Positions 10,126-23,035 of a stretch of DNA of 64,000 nucleotides are shown piece by piece (positions within the stretch are counted from its first letter, which is position 1; every line of letters starts with the position of its first letter). The stretch is from Lycocorax pyrrhopterus obiensis (Eukaryota > Chordata > Aves > Passeriformes > Paradisaeidae): contig JACSVZ010000002.1 of assembly GCA_014706295.1 (NCBI GenBank), positions 110,806,930 to 110,870,929 on the forward strand, read 5' to 3'. The position numbers and the translations under genes are program-made. Under the pieces are notes generated by a model. The model did no database searches. It saw nothing but the letters and a program-made list of their open reading frames with translations, and was not told the DNA's origin.

Positions 10126-13100
10126 TAGGCTACTACTAACTTGAAAAGACTGATCAAGATGGGAAAAAAAATATTTCCAGGTCTCGTAAAATAATGTGGG
10201 TTTAATTACCAGTTGAATACAAAGAAGAGGGGTTTTAGCTTGCATGTGTACTGAACATTAGTGTACACGAAAACAGGAAGTAAATCCTGAGTACAAACAC
10301 TTTACGTATTTAATAAGTGTTATCTTAGTGTTTGAAAGCATGAAAATAAAGGATTTATAAAATGATAATTAAGTACATCCTGATTAAAGATTGGGTGATA
10401 CCCATCACAGAGTTAACAGTATCAAGAGGTAATGATGTCAGAAGCAATCAAATGTATACAAGAAAAATCAATACCTCTGACTATGGGTTACCAAAAAGCT
10501 GGACCTCACTATCTAGGCTGCTGGAAAAAATTGCATGCCAACCTCCCTGCTGTTACATACGGTGACAAGCTACATGCTAGAGCACAGGTAGTGGCTGGTG
10601 GGAGAGGCAAGGCCTGGGAAAAGCAGCTACACTTTTTTTGCCAGTGATTCAGAGGTGTTGATATGTTGAGGAATTTTGCCTCTTTGGAACAGGTAGTAAT
10701 GTGACCACAACCTTACAACCAGACACAGGAAAAAGAGGTTGGAAAATGCAAATATGTTGTTGAAAACTATGATGCCTTTCCTCATAATAATAACTTGAAG
10801 TAGGATATGAGATAGCTAAGAGTGATCTTAGACCCTGATTTTTAGTATCTAAAACTAGGTTTGCATTCATGGGGAAATGAAGGGACATATAACACATTGT
10901 TAGCATTAGCAAGTATACTAGGCTGCTCTTATGGGTTTCAACACTGGTACATTGTTTTCCTACCTGTAGATAAAAATGCATCTAATGCCCCTGATTTCCT
11001 GTGTGATGTGAAATACAGGTGAAACTCGACATCCTGATGTGGTTGTTGATCTTGTAATGCCATTCTCATGGAAACATTGCAAGGATTTTTACCAGTTTCT
11101 TGGAAGCCAGAACATAAAAATCAGTTATTGATTATGCAATTGATTATTGCAAAACTGGGGCAAAATATAGAGTAGTGATTGATATTTCTACTTAAGTATA
11201 AATATATATAAACCTTTCTGTTCAGGGGTGACAAACACAGGAATGTTTGGGGATCGTAAGTCTAAAGATACAGAAGTTGGGAACCTGCCAAAATATGCAT
11301 TACATACCTAAATATTCTGTATGGCTGCATCTTATTGCCACTTTTATTCAGACTAAATATACAAACTTCTATGGAGTTAAGAAAATACCTAAGTAAGAGT
11401 TACAGCAATTTATAAAAATATTTTTCTCTTCCACATTATGCTAATATATATTTCTTAAAAAGTATTTTCAAAGGAACAAAAATGCTTAAAGGTTTTACTG
11501 TATATTGTTATATTGTTTTACATTAACCTACAAATTAGTCAGGTAAATTTTTTATAATCTCCACTTTCTGAGCTGTGCTGTGTTTTGGTTGGCAGATAGA
11601 GAGGAACAGGTAAAGAGCCCCTTCCCATTACGCATGGTATGCAAGAGTTTGTCTAAATGCAGTCTTCAAACTAGGAGCTTATACCTTTCTCATACAATTT
11701 CACTGTCAATTTTGAATATAAAGAAGCTTAGGAAGAACAGTTTAAATTAATCAGGATGTAGTCAAAATGGTAGAAACACCAGACAGTTTTAGTCAGTACT
11801 GTGTTCAAGGTGTCTTTTCATGAATCAGGTGTTTTTAATCCAATATTTTTTTCCATGCTGTGTTTTCAAAGATCAGTTAGAAATTTAGTTCTTCTTAAAC
11901 ATTAAAAACTGACTCTTAAAAAATTAATTCAGAAGCTGAAAAAAAAAAAAGACTTTCAGTACTCATCATGTCACTGAGCTGGATTCATTACTGTAATTTT
12001 TACAGTCCATTTTTATATCAGTGCAAGTTCCATTGAGATTTCCATTCTAAAACTGGAGCAGTAAGTCAGAGCAGTAGCTTGCGTTTCTTGTAGGAAAATA
12101 ATAAATGTCCAACCAGAGATCTCTGGAGAGTTTAAGTTGAATGATCTTTAAATAATTCTTCCCTGGTAGGTCATATAGAACACATTTATAGCCAAGGACT
12201 TCAGAGGTTTCCTTTCTCCTTACTTGACCTAGTTTTTTTAGTTAAAATGTGTTACTGTAATCAGTTCATTGAACAACTAAATGCTGAGATGAAGTTTATG
12301 ACCTTTTTGATAGAACCTACATGTTTTGCTCACCACAGTGGATTTTTCTGGCAATGACTTTGTGGCAGGTTTCCTTGACATCTTTCCAGACTAGAAGACA
12401 TGCGTGAAGCTTAGCTGGTTTCCATCTGCTCAACATGCCTTATTTTATTCCTTTTGTCAAAAATGTCTACTTGCCAAAATGCTTCTTTCCTCCCCAGAAC
12501 ACTTTCCTCCCCTCCTTTTCCCCCCTCTATTTGTTTGTTTTTGTAAAGCCTTTAGTTCCTTTAAAAGACTGTAATGCATGCCAGCTACAGTAAGAGGCTG
12601 TAAGGAAAAAAATTATCTGAAATACTAAAGTTATGACAAAACCTGTCCTCCAAGATACATCTTGCTCTTGTTTACAAGGTAGTGTTATTGCCAGTTAGTT
12701 GGGTGTAAGCAGCGCTCCTCTGAGCAACTCCAAGTGCGTAACTTTGCAGTGAAAAAAAAAGGGAGGGAAGGAAAAGGGGTGTTCCATGAGACAAACATGC
12801 CCTTCACTTTGCCACTCTGTCTCAAATTGTGCTCATTTCCCAAAGCAATGTCTAAGTCGCTCACAAAACCTGAACAGTAACAAGGAAATGTGTTCGCAGC
12901 ACTGCACTAAGTTTGAGAAATGGCACCACTGAAGAGCAGATGTATATGATGAGGTGGCCAATGGTTTTCTACAGAGCTGTCATTGACCTCAGTGTTGTGC
13001 TGCTGTGCCTGGGCTAGTAAGAATGGGACCTACTCCTGCTGTGTAGACCCGTTCCAGTCTCCCCTCTTACTAAGTCTTAATTCCCATGGGAATGGCACTC

Positions 13101-13277
13101 ACCCCCAACTTTACCTTTAGAATACTGTAACTGAAAATTGTTTTCTTATAAGTTTTGATTTTTTTTTCTTTTTTAGTCTGAAAGACACTATTTTGATCTG
13201 CCAAGTGTCACTTTTTGTGAAGCTAAAGCCAAACTTTAAGTTTGAATGTAAAGCAAAATTACAGAATATTAATTATT
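10126..13277. other. Unique non-coding stretch
   Basis: No gene or recognised repeat. It contains AT-rich stretches, a pyrimidine-rich tract near 12,488-12,535 and several A runs. Frames up to 112 codons occur but show no family features. Confidence 0.55.
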
Positions 13278-13682
13278 ATAGAATCATAATCATAGAATGT
13301 TTGGGTTGGAAGGAACCTTAAAAATCATCTGGCTCCAGCCCCCCTACCATAGGCAGGGACACCTCCACTGGACCAGGTTGCTCAATACCCCATTCAGTCT
13401 GGCCTTAAACACTTCCAGGGATGAGGGATCCACAGCTTCTCTGACAACTTCTTCCAGTGCCTCATGACGGCCACAGTTAATAACTTCTTCCATATGTCTA
13501 ACCTAAATTTTCCCTCTTTCAATTTGTACCCATTAGTCCTTGTCCTGTCACTACAGTTCCTGTTGAACAGTCCCTCTCCAGGTTCCCTGTAGGCCCCCTT
13601 CAGATAGTGGAAGGTAGCTATGAGGTCTCCACACAACTTTTTCTCCAGGCTGAAGATCCCTAACTTTCTCTGCCTCTCAGTT
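13278..13682 (-). mobile_element. CR1 LINE, 5'-truncated 3' fragment
   Basis: The plus strand begins TATAGAATCATAATCATAGA, then TTTGGGTTGGAAGGAACC. This is the antisense CR1 terminus with a slightly expanded terminal repeat. It continues through GGCAGGGACACCTCCACTGG, the ACCAGGTTGCTC and CCTTAAACACTTCCAGGGAT sections, and fades near TTTCTCTGCCTCTCAG. About 0.4 kb, no coding part. The minus-strand frame at 13,394-13,636 lies inside it and is not a separate gene. Confidence 0.92.
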
Positions 13683-16202
13683 GCTAAGTATTATTATGGT
13701 AGCTATGCCTGAGGAGGCAAATAGGCTCAAAAGATTATCTCAGAGAGATTTCATCAGAGGTTATAGATGAGTAAAATAATTGCACTTTATTATTCAAGTG
13801 CAGATGGCAAACAACGCAAATTCATGGACTATGCAGAGATAAACCAAACTGATCTAATGGATATGTGGCTAGCTGCAGATGGAGGACTCTACATGTGACA
13901 ATAGCATGGGAGTATTTAAGTATTTATTTTCTTAACTACAGCTAATTAATAAATAACTGTGGAAAAGTATTTCAGAAGGGATTTTGACTCTAAGAAGAAT
14001 ACAATAAATAAAAATAACATGGCTAGAGGGTCTGTTCTGGACCAACAACTTTAAAGGTCGCGTTCGTCATTTACTCTTTCAAAAAATGTTAAATAAATAG
14101 CTGGGCTACCTTGCCCATACTGTGTTTATATTAATTTGGTTTCTATTCAGAATGTCATTTATCCTGTGAACTGTGGACTGTGTACTGTGAAACTCTTTAG
14201 AGAAAAGATTCTATCAGGTTTTTTGTATATATTTACTCACTGCATGTTCTGTAGCTAACCAAATACAAACCACTCTTAAATTCAGTGTTCTAGGGTGATT
14301 AGTTTGATGTTTCAGGGTGCTTATGTTTATTGGTTCTGGCGTCTAACAAAATGAATAGCATGATCTTCTATCAGACTGGTCTAAATAGAAGGCCTTCTTT
14401 ACTTTAATCAGTAGTTTTGTGTGTGTGTGTGTAAAGTATCAGAGGATGTAGACCAACAACCATGAAAACTGAAATCTTTTGACTATTAAATTGCCTTGGT
14501 ATTACCTACACAGGCTTTAACACAAACAGGTTGCCAACATGCCCGCTCATTCCCTGGTCTCTAGGCTGCAAGCAGTCACTTAGTTATCCAATGGTGCAAT
14601 CACCATTCATTGTCTTACATCTCCCTTCTGTCCCACTTCATTCATGGAGCATACCTGCCTGTTAAAGCTTTTGATCTGGCAAGTCAGAAATCAGCTTCCT
14701 ATGGTTGAATGATATCTTCATCAATGAATTGCTAATGTAAGATTCAAGGCTGCTTCTCTTGGTTTTCCTAGATTCAGTCCTTAGACATAGCCAAGGTGGT
14801 AGTCATCCTTTTGTCCATGTTTTTTCTTAGAAACGTAGGAAAATATAGAGAGTAAATTGCAGTTGTTATACATGACACTGATAATTAATGATGTATAGAC
14901 CCCAAAAACTGTCTTTATAGATGGCAACATGTCAGTGACTAATTTTCTTCTCTGTTATTATGTTTAAAGTTATGCTCTTTCCTTCCGACATGTTCAGAAG
15001 GCCGTGGAAAACTGTGAAAAGCCTTCTGCAAAACCTCTTTCTTCCTTTCTCATATTTAACTGCACATCTTTAATCCAAACAAAACTTTGATTTTTTAAAC
15101 TACATTTCCTTTCCCCCCCAGACATTTGGGTGGGTTCTGTGTGTGGGTGACACTAAAAAGCAAAGAACAAAAGTAAAACAATACTGATGTACTAGAAGAA
15201 GAATGGTGGAACAGGGAGCATGATAGCCCTTCCAGCTGAGGTCTCCTGAGCACTATAAAACCTGGAGTTAAGAGTGCATCTCTAATTCCTGCTCCTGCTA
15301 CTCAGCATCTAATTATAAGGCATTTTAGAAAACAAAAAAACAAAAGAAACCCAAACCAAAACATTTTTTGTCTTTTCTGTGACAATGTTATGCTTTACAT
15401 AAACAAAAATTTACTGGACTAATGAGTAGCTCTGGAGCTTTCAGTTTTGGAGAATTTCACTGTCTTCCAGGAATACTTGTTAATTTTACAGATAGGAACA
15501 GCTTCAACATAGCAAACGTCTCATGCATAGCACGTCCTTAGCTGGTCTCGTTTTAGGATGCTCACCTGAAGATGAGAATTCAGGTCTCAAATTCAGATTG
15601 TTCTGAGGAATAGAGAAAAATTTAAAGCTCAGGAGGAACGTAATCTCTCTAATGTGTCTGTAAACCCCTACTCTGGATAGGTATCTTGGTTTTGTATTTG
15701 TTGTGGGGTTTTTTCATTTAAATTGTCATTATTAAGGCACCAGAACACCAGAACACTGGAACAAGCTGTTTGAAACCTATTTGGTGAGGCAAAGCAAGAC
15801 AGTTATGACTTTCTTTGGAACAAGGGTCAGAAGAAATGTTTATAACAAGGAATAATGTAGATGGGAAAATGTAATTAAGTAAGCAGTTACTGCAGTAACT
15901 TAATTAACAAGTAAATTAATATAAAAAGACTGTGCTCTTCAATGATTTTATTGGTTCATTTTCTAGGAGTGTAATGGCGTGGTGAAATAGAAAGGAAGAT
16001 GTGAAACTGAAATGAAATTCTTGTTGGATCATGTATATCCTGAGTGTCACAAGTGAGATAATTTATTCTCCAACACCTACCATGTAAGGAAAATATATTC
16101 TGTGTAGGTATTGCTCAATTAGTTATTTGTCATAACTATTTGAACATATTTGTCATTGTTTACATGACCTGGAAAGGGCAAACCCTTTAGTGTTTATTTT
16201 CA
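13683..16202. other. Unique non-coding stretch
   Basis: No gene or recognised repeat. It includes a short TG dinucleotide run at 14,418-14,432 and a perfect 14-bp palindrome GTTACTGCAGTAAC at 15,886-15,899. Confidence 0.55.
14418..14432. repeat. Short (TG)n microsatellite
   Basis: About seven and a half uninterrupted TG units. It may vary in length between individuals. Confidence 0.9.
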
Positions 16203-16668
16203 TGAAATCAAGTAGTCTGCGTTGGAAGGGGCCTTAAGGGTCACCTAGTGCCAACCCTGCTGCTGTGAGCAGGGGCACCCTGCACTAGACCAGAATGCTC
16301 AGAGTCCCATCCAGCCTGGTCTCAAACACTTCCAGAGATGAGGTATTCACAACCTCTCTGGAAAAGCTTTCAGTGTCTCATCTCCTTAAGACTTCCTCTG
16401 AATATTTAAACTAAACCTACCCTCTTTGAGGTTGAAGCAATTGCCTCGTGTCTGTTGCTACTTGCCCTTGTGAAAGTCCCTCTCTAGCTCTCTTGTAGCC
16501 CCCTTTAGGTGCTGGAATGTACTCTGAGGTCGCCCTGGAGTTTTCTCTCCTCCAAGCTGCACAACCCCAACTCTCCCAGCCTGTCTTCATAGAAGAGATG
16601 CTCCAACTCTCTGATCATTTTTGTGGCCCTCCTCTGGACTTGCTCTAACAGATCCGTGTCCTTCTTAT
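16203..16668 (-). mobile_element. CR1 LINE, 5'-truncated 3' fragment
   Basis: The antisense CR1 3' part starts near GCGTTGGAAGGGGCCTTAAG and proceeds through GGTCACCTAGTGCCAACC, the CAGGGGCACCCTGCACTAGA and CATCCAGCCTGGTCTCAAAC sections, to GCCCTCCTCTGGACTTGCTC. The terminal ATTCTATG repeats have decayed. It covers about 0.46 kb and lacks reverse-transcriptase coding sequence. Confidence 0.9.
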
Positions 16669-19047
16669 GTTAACAAAGATTTCTAAGCCAGTGATGATTC
16701 ATTGAAAGGGAAGTAAAAATTTGAGTTACAATGGTGTCTCAAGACCCAAGTAAAGCAAGACAATTTCTCATTCCAGGAATATCAAACCTCTATCCTTAGG
16801 TGTTGTAAGTTGATTTGCTAATTTCAAATTAACCTACTCTGCCCTGGACATGGATAGTGAATATGTTGCTTTTTAAAATTACAACTGAGTTTGATGTTAC
16901 ACAGGAAGGGTGAGAATAAAATTTTGAGCTGTCACTGCATCAATAATTCTCCCAGGGTCACGCTGGACATAACAGATGAGGACTTTTAACTATATGATAT
17001 GTTGCACCACAGTCCCAAAAGTTGCCAGTGGCTAAGAACAGGAACATTTGTTCACACAGCATGGAATGAAAAACTGTCTTTTGAAGTGCTGAATTGAAGG
17101 GCTGTTACTTCCCAAAATGATGCCTGATGAAATGCAAGTACTTAAAATTTTGTGATTGAATGTGGTCATGATGTCACCATCGAGCATATTTAATGAGTTA
17201 CATGGTCTCTATCTGACCTGCAACAACATGCCTCTCTAAGAAAAGCTAAATAATGACGTGTTAAAAACAGAAAATGTTCCTTTCAAAACTGAAATGAAGT
17301 ATTTTCTGAGGAGGCTAAAGGTGGTGATGCAGTCAGTTTTAGGATTTTATTTTAACAGTTATGGTGTCTTAGAAATGTATTGGGAGTTTTGTTAATGGTT
17401 AAATATATTTGCTCGTCTTTCTAGATTTAGAAATTTACCCTAAAACAAGTCAAGTGAATTGTTTTGTTACTTCTGATTTGGTCTTACTGCATCCCTGTGT
17501 TACACAGATTCAGTCTAGAAACCAGATGCCGAGGCTGGTAGATGTGGCAATATGATGTATAGACATCCTCACATTTTTTTGTTTTTTGAGTTACTAGTAT
17601 TTTTGGAACAGTAGTGTAACTTAGCATTATTGTAGCAAAGAAAGAAAAACACCAACCCTCTTCCATTGGTGCTTCGTAAATTTTAAATGGTCCCTTGCAT
17701 AATTCTTTTGGAGTGTATTCTAATATCTGATTTAGCATTCTAGGTAAAATATTTTCTTTTTTTCCTTTCTTGGGCTAAGCCTACTGGTGTCAATAACACT
17801 ATTTGCTAAAGGATTGTAGGTCAGAGTCACAAGGAAGTCAATGTTGAGCCTCTGCTTCAGGTGCCAAAAATCACCAGGGAAACTCATAAATGGAAATTCC
17901 ACGTGGAACAAGAACTCAAAATATGATGTATAATTTAAAAGTCTGAAGTCTTTCATAGTTTTCAATAATTTATATGTGCTTGTCTAGGGAGTAGAAAATA
18001 GAGATAAATAGAGATATGGGAACAAGGTATGTTACATAGTATCACATTGCTTCAGTGAACAGTGAACACAACCTAGCCAAATAAACTTCTTTCCCTCCTT
18101 TTCATATCACTCAAACCAAAGGAAACTAGAATCAGTAATGGGAATGTAAATAAATTAGAGAAGCTTCTCAAAAGAAAACTCACAGCATGAGATTTTTCTA
18201 AGAGAACTAACTCAGCATGTTGCCCACCTGAATCAACAGAACCACCTGCCTCCATTTGGAATCCAGGACTAAATTTTGTTCTTGAGTCTGATTGTAAGTC
18301 AGGTTAATTGCCCTTCTCAAGTGCAACAGGAGAAAGCTCCTGACATTAATTACAGATAATTCCTCTAACTTCTGGGATGTAAAGGGAAAGATTTGGGCTT
18401 GAATTACCTCCTAAGACAAACAAGCCCTTACTTGTTAAGAACATCACCTTAGCTACAAGGCAGTAGAGCATTTTGGCACAGATTTCTCAATCTCGTCTTC
18501 CAACAGTTTGATTTTGTAGTGAGTGGATTATCTTCAATGCTGAAATAAGCAGGTGTCTCACTAGTTTTCTTTTTCATGTGACTGCTATAGTCAGTGACAG
18601 CCTCTCTTACTGTAGCCAAGAGAATACTGCATTATGAAAAATAAAAATATGTCAGCAGGGAAAAATAAAAGTCTTAAGTATGTTATATCTGTCACTGGAC
18701 CTGGTTTAAGTTGTTTCACATAAATTAATGTCTTAAAAGTCCCCAGTCTCCTACAGGCCAGGTGCTTATTTTTACGTCAAATTTGACAGTCTGCTCTTTG
18801 CTGACCTTTCAGTTGAACTAAAACTAGTTCCATCACGTCCTCTCAGTTACATCCCTTAACATGAGAGAAGAAGGAAAGCAATTCTTTCATGGATATCATT
18901 GAAGATTAGCCAGAAGATAAAAAGAATTGTATTTCATTCAAGCCAAAGTGCAGCAAAAACTGCTAGCACACTTTAACAACAGAAACATTGGTTTCATTCT
19001 TAGACATCTGTAAAAATAGTAAATCTTATTAAGCAGATGTGATAAGG

Positions 19048-19113
19048 AAATAAAGTTGACTGATAAGAAGCTAGTGATAACCAAATAAAGTAGATTGATA
19101 GGAAGCTAGTAAG
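19048..19113. repeat. Two-copy tandem duplication, 35-bp period
   Basis: Positions 19,048-19,078 and 19,083-19,113 share AAATAAAGT, TTGATA or CTGATA, and GAAGCTAGT in the same order, with few substitutions. Confidence 0.7.
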
Positions 19114-19860
19114 AATGTGCAGGAGGTACTGCATGAATATCTCAGATGAGATGAATATGATATATAATTGTTAAAGATTTTTTTTGTAAATAAGAAAAAA
19201 GTTCCAGAGCTTGAAGGAGTAACATCCATTTCCTTCACCAATGTATTTGCATGTTCTTTGTGTTATTATGTTTTTATTCCTTGAAAGAATGGTTAATAAT
19301 TTTGAAGAAATTTTGTGGACAGATTTGTTGCTGTTAACTGGTTACTCAGTATGAGTAAATCTCAAACCCTGTATCTACACCTGACATAGCCAACTTTTTG
19401 AATGTGAAAAATAGTCAACAATCTCCAATATAAAAAAAACCTGTAATAAAAAAATATTAAATTTATTTACAAAATCAGATTTTTTAGAGTATCTTTCAGC
19501 TGCTTAAGGCACAGTCTTCAGATCATTTCAGATATGATTTTATTACAATTTTTGACATGTATCTCCAAGCTCTTTAATAAAGGGAGATGTATGAATTTTT
19601 AAATTTTCAAAAACCAAGTAAACTTTTAGTTTTCATTAAAATAGATCCCTCACTCTTCGAATCATCAAGTTACATGGAATCTACCTATTCTAAGAATTAA
19701 AGACATCCCAAAACACTGAGCTGTTTAGCCAGATTTCAGGATTCAAGCCTCTTTTTTCATGTTTTAATAGAAATACTTCTACTCTAAAAGCTATTTGCCA
19801 TGGATTACATTTTTGTCTTAAAAATCTAGACAATAAGCTTCGAGGCTCTTGGGGTCTCAG

Positions 19861-19930
19861 AACTCAAGCAGGCAAACCACAAAAAATTAAGTAAAAAATG
19901 AATTCAAGGAGGCAAACCACAGAATTAAGT
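19861..19930. repeat. Two-copy tandem duplication, 40-bp period
   Basis: Positions 19,861-19,892 and 19,901-19,930 both carry TCAAG, AGGCAAACCACA and ATTAAGT, with small indels. Confidence 0.7.
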
Positions 19931-21693
19931 TGAAATAGTGATGAGTACTGCTAATTAATTGAAAAGGGTTCCAAAGCTATGGCAACACAGAAAGCACAGA
20001 ATTTGAACAGAAGAATACCTAGCACTTTTTTCTGTCTTGATTTGCTGTATCAGAAAAGGTCTTTTTAAGAAAACTGAAACACTAGACCAGCTGGGCTAAC
20101 CTGTTTTCTTCAGTTGTATGCTTTAAAACCAGGACAGATTTAGAACTGAAATTGTCTTAAAATGCAGGACTCCATTCTGGCTTTCTCTGTATGAAAGGTC
20201 AGGCTGTGGGGTAGCAGGTCAGTTTTCTGCCTTTTCCCTTTATTCTGGTAGCTCAAGGGTAGCTGGTAGATTGTGTGAGAAAATATCTTGTCTAATCAAA
20301 ATGCTTAGAACTATTTTGTTTACACTGCTTGGAGGGAAGATGAACAACTACTGCTATTCTAGCACCCTTGTAGAAAACCATTAATTAAATTGTATTTTCT
20401 GGGAACTTTAACAAGTCTTATTCATTTCACAGCCCAGCTGCAGATTGCACTGACTTAATAAGATAGGTATATATGTATATACACATATAGGTATATGATA
20501 ATTTGTTAATAAGGAAATATGGAGAGGTCATGCAAGGAAGAATCAAACCAGAAATTGCAAGTGGGGTAACTGGGAGTCAAAAGAGGAGTCCCTGAATATC
20601 ATAGCTCTCTTATACCTGCATGTGGCAGCATCAGAACACCACATAAACACGAGGAAAGTAAAGTATAAACATAAGCAAAAGTAAGAACTTAATGGGCACA
20701 CGGTTCATTTGTCTACTTTGCACTGTCAGCCTCAAGAGTGAACATTCTGCCGTGGATCGTCTGTTCATGATTCCTGCAGACAGCTTTCCTGCCTTTGCAG
20801 AGCATTTGAGAAAGCTCTGTTAAGAACAGCACCAATAGTATATCATCTGGGACTGCAGCTGTTATCCAGAGAGAAGTCAGATAGGAAGATGAAGGGAGCG
20901 GAGGAATAAATCAAAACCAGCCTGCTCGTGGCACTTATCACATCATGCTCATTTCTCTTTGCTGCAAATTTTAACATTTATAGGAATGGAGTGGATTATC
21001 TGAAGTACAAAGAATCCTTATGGATGTTACCACAAGGACATACTTTACAGAGCATTTGAACTCTCTTTTTCAGTCAAGTCATTTAATATAGTCCATGTTG
21101 CAGCTGACGGTGCAATGTTTACAGGATCAATAGAAAACTCTTGTTTTTAGCATGTGGATGCATTTATAAAGTCGTATTAGGCAAATAGAACACTTGCGAG
21201 TAACTGCTTTAATGCAAAGAAATTCTCATTATTTCAGTGTCTCCATCTGACTGCTTACAGGAAGGCAAACTGTTTCCTCTACCTGCACCTAAACTGTGAA
21301 ATGATCTGAAGGCTCACTTGGACATGGACTGAAGTGGGCTGGTTGAAAAGCTTCTTTTAGAAAGTTCAGGGGTTGTTATCATCAACAAGACTATTGACAA
21401 AGCTTTGATAGAGTGGTGTCTAAAATTATTTGAAGTGTAAATGAACAGGATGAATTTTTCATAGAACTTTCTCTAGCCTCATTTTCTGGGTTCATTCTGT
21501 CATAGAGGAACTTCTGAGTGGTGTTCAACTGGTTGTGGTAAAGAGAGATACCTAATCAGTCACACTTTTGACTACCCAGAACAGTCTGGAGTAGCAGTAG
21601 ACATATCCACATACAAACTGGATGTCAAGCCCTATGAAACCAAAGATCCCTGTAGTAGCTACTTTTCAAGCTGCTATTTATGATGTCCATAAC

Positions 21694-23035
21694 AGTTACA
21701 GAATTATCTAGGTTGGAAGAGACCTCTAGAGGTTATCTAGTGTAACCTCTTGCTCCAAAGAAATCAAGTTAAAGATTACCTTTTTGTACAACCAAGGCTT
21801 CAGTATCTTCAGGAATATGGAATCTTTGACTCCTCTGAGCAGCCTGTTCCTGTGTTTGACCAACTTCATGGTAATTTTTTTTCTTTTTTCTTATATCTTC
21901 TTGAAATTTCTCATGTGTCAACTTTAATCTCTTGGCCTTTCCTTATGCTTTGCCCCTCTGACAACAGCCTTCTCTTCTCCAGGCTGAACAACCCCAACTC
22001 TCTCAGCCTGTTTTCATAGCAGAGGTGTTCCATCTCTTTGATGATCTTGTGGCCCTTCTCTGGACTCACTCCAGCATATCCATGTCCTTCTTCTGTTCAG
22101 AGACCCAGAGCTGGATGCAGTACTCCAGGTAGGGTCTCATAGGAGTAGGGCAAAGGGGGAGAATCACCTCCCTCGACCTGCTGGTCACACTTCTTTTGAT
22201 ATAGTGCAGGATATGGTTGGCTTGTTTTCCAGAAACATCTGCCCCATGATCTAGCCAGGCACAGAGGTGAGACTGAGTGGTCTGCAATTCCCTGCATCTT
22301 CCTTTTTTCCCTTTTTAAAAATGTAGGATGTGTTTCCCCTTTTCCAATCAGTGGGAACTTCACCAGACTGACATGACTTCTCGAAGATGACAGAGAGTGG
22401 CTTAGCCACTTCGTCTGCAAATTCCTTTAGGTCCCATGCACTTCTGCACCTCTAAGTGTTCTCACCTCACCTTAAATGTTCTCAAACCTGAACTTCTCCT
22501 GCAGTGGGTACTTCTTCATTCTCCCAGTTCCTGCCTTTGCCTTCTGTGCCTTGAGTAGTGCTCTTGCTGGGGAAGACCAATGGAAAAAAGTCATTAAGTA
22601 CCTCAGCCTTCTCCATATTCTGAGTAACCAGGTCTCCTATTTCCTACCAAAGAGGGCTCACATTTTCCCTAGTCTTCCTTTTATCATCACCATACCTATA
22701 GAAGCTTTTCTTCTTGTTTCTTCCTCATGTTTCTTCCATGTGCCTTTTCACAGAGATACTTAAGTTGGGCCTCTGATGAAGCCACCTTACTCTCTGGAGT
22801 GGCTGGAATTTCTTCGTGCTGCTCTTCAGGTGCCCTCCTGCTGATCTGTGGTCCCTCTCCAGGCTCTGGCCATCTCCTTCTGGCACTGGCAAGAGACTGC
22901 ACAGGAGTGGGATGGATTGAGTTCCCCTTCTTTGGCAACTTTAGTTTAAAGCCCTCTTCACAACTTGGCAAGCTTATGACCAAAGATGGTCATAGGTCTT
23001 CCTATGAATGGTCTTCCTGTTTTCTGGCAGATGAT
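21694..23035 (-). mobile_element. CR1 LINE, longest copy in the window
   Basis: The antisense CR1 starts with ACAGAATTATCTAGGTTGGA and extends about 1.3 kb, further toward the 5' side than any other copy here. Landmarks in order: CCAGGCTGAACAACCCCAAC (about 21,980), the GGTAGGGTCTCATAGGAG section (about 22,130), a GTGGGAACTTCACCAGACTG segment (about 22,350), GAGTGGCTTAGCCACTTCGT (about 22,392) and the AAGTACCTCAGCCTTCTCC segment (about 22,595). Homology weakens after about 22,750, so the right edge is approximate. Frames on either strand (22,066-22,420, 22,476-22,763 and 22,696-23,071) are remnants or chance frames; no intact polymerase is present. Confidence 0.85.

Larger units (their letters stand above)
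16669..21693. other. Unique non-coding stretch
   Basis: About 5 kb without a recognised gene or transposon. Two small tandem duplications occur (19,048-19,113 and 19,861-19,930), and a TATA-rich imperfect repeat lies at about 20,465-20,500. Frames at 17,484-18,255 (minus) are unrecognised. Confidence 0.55.
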
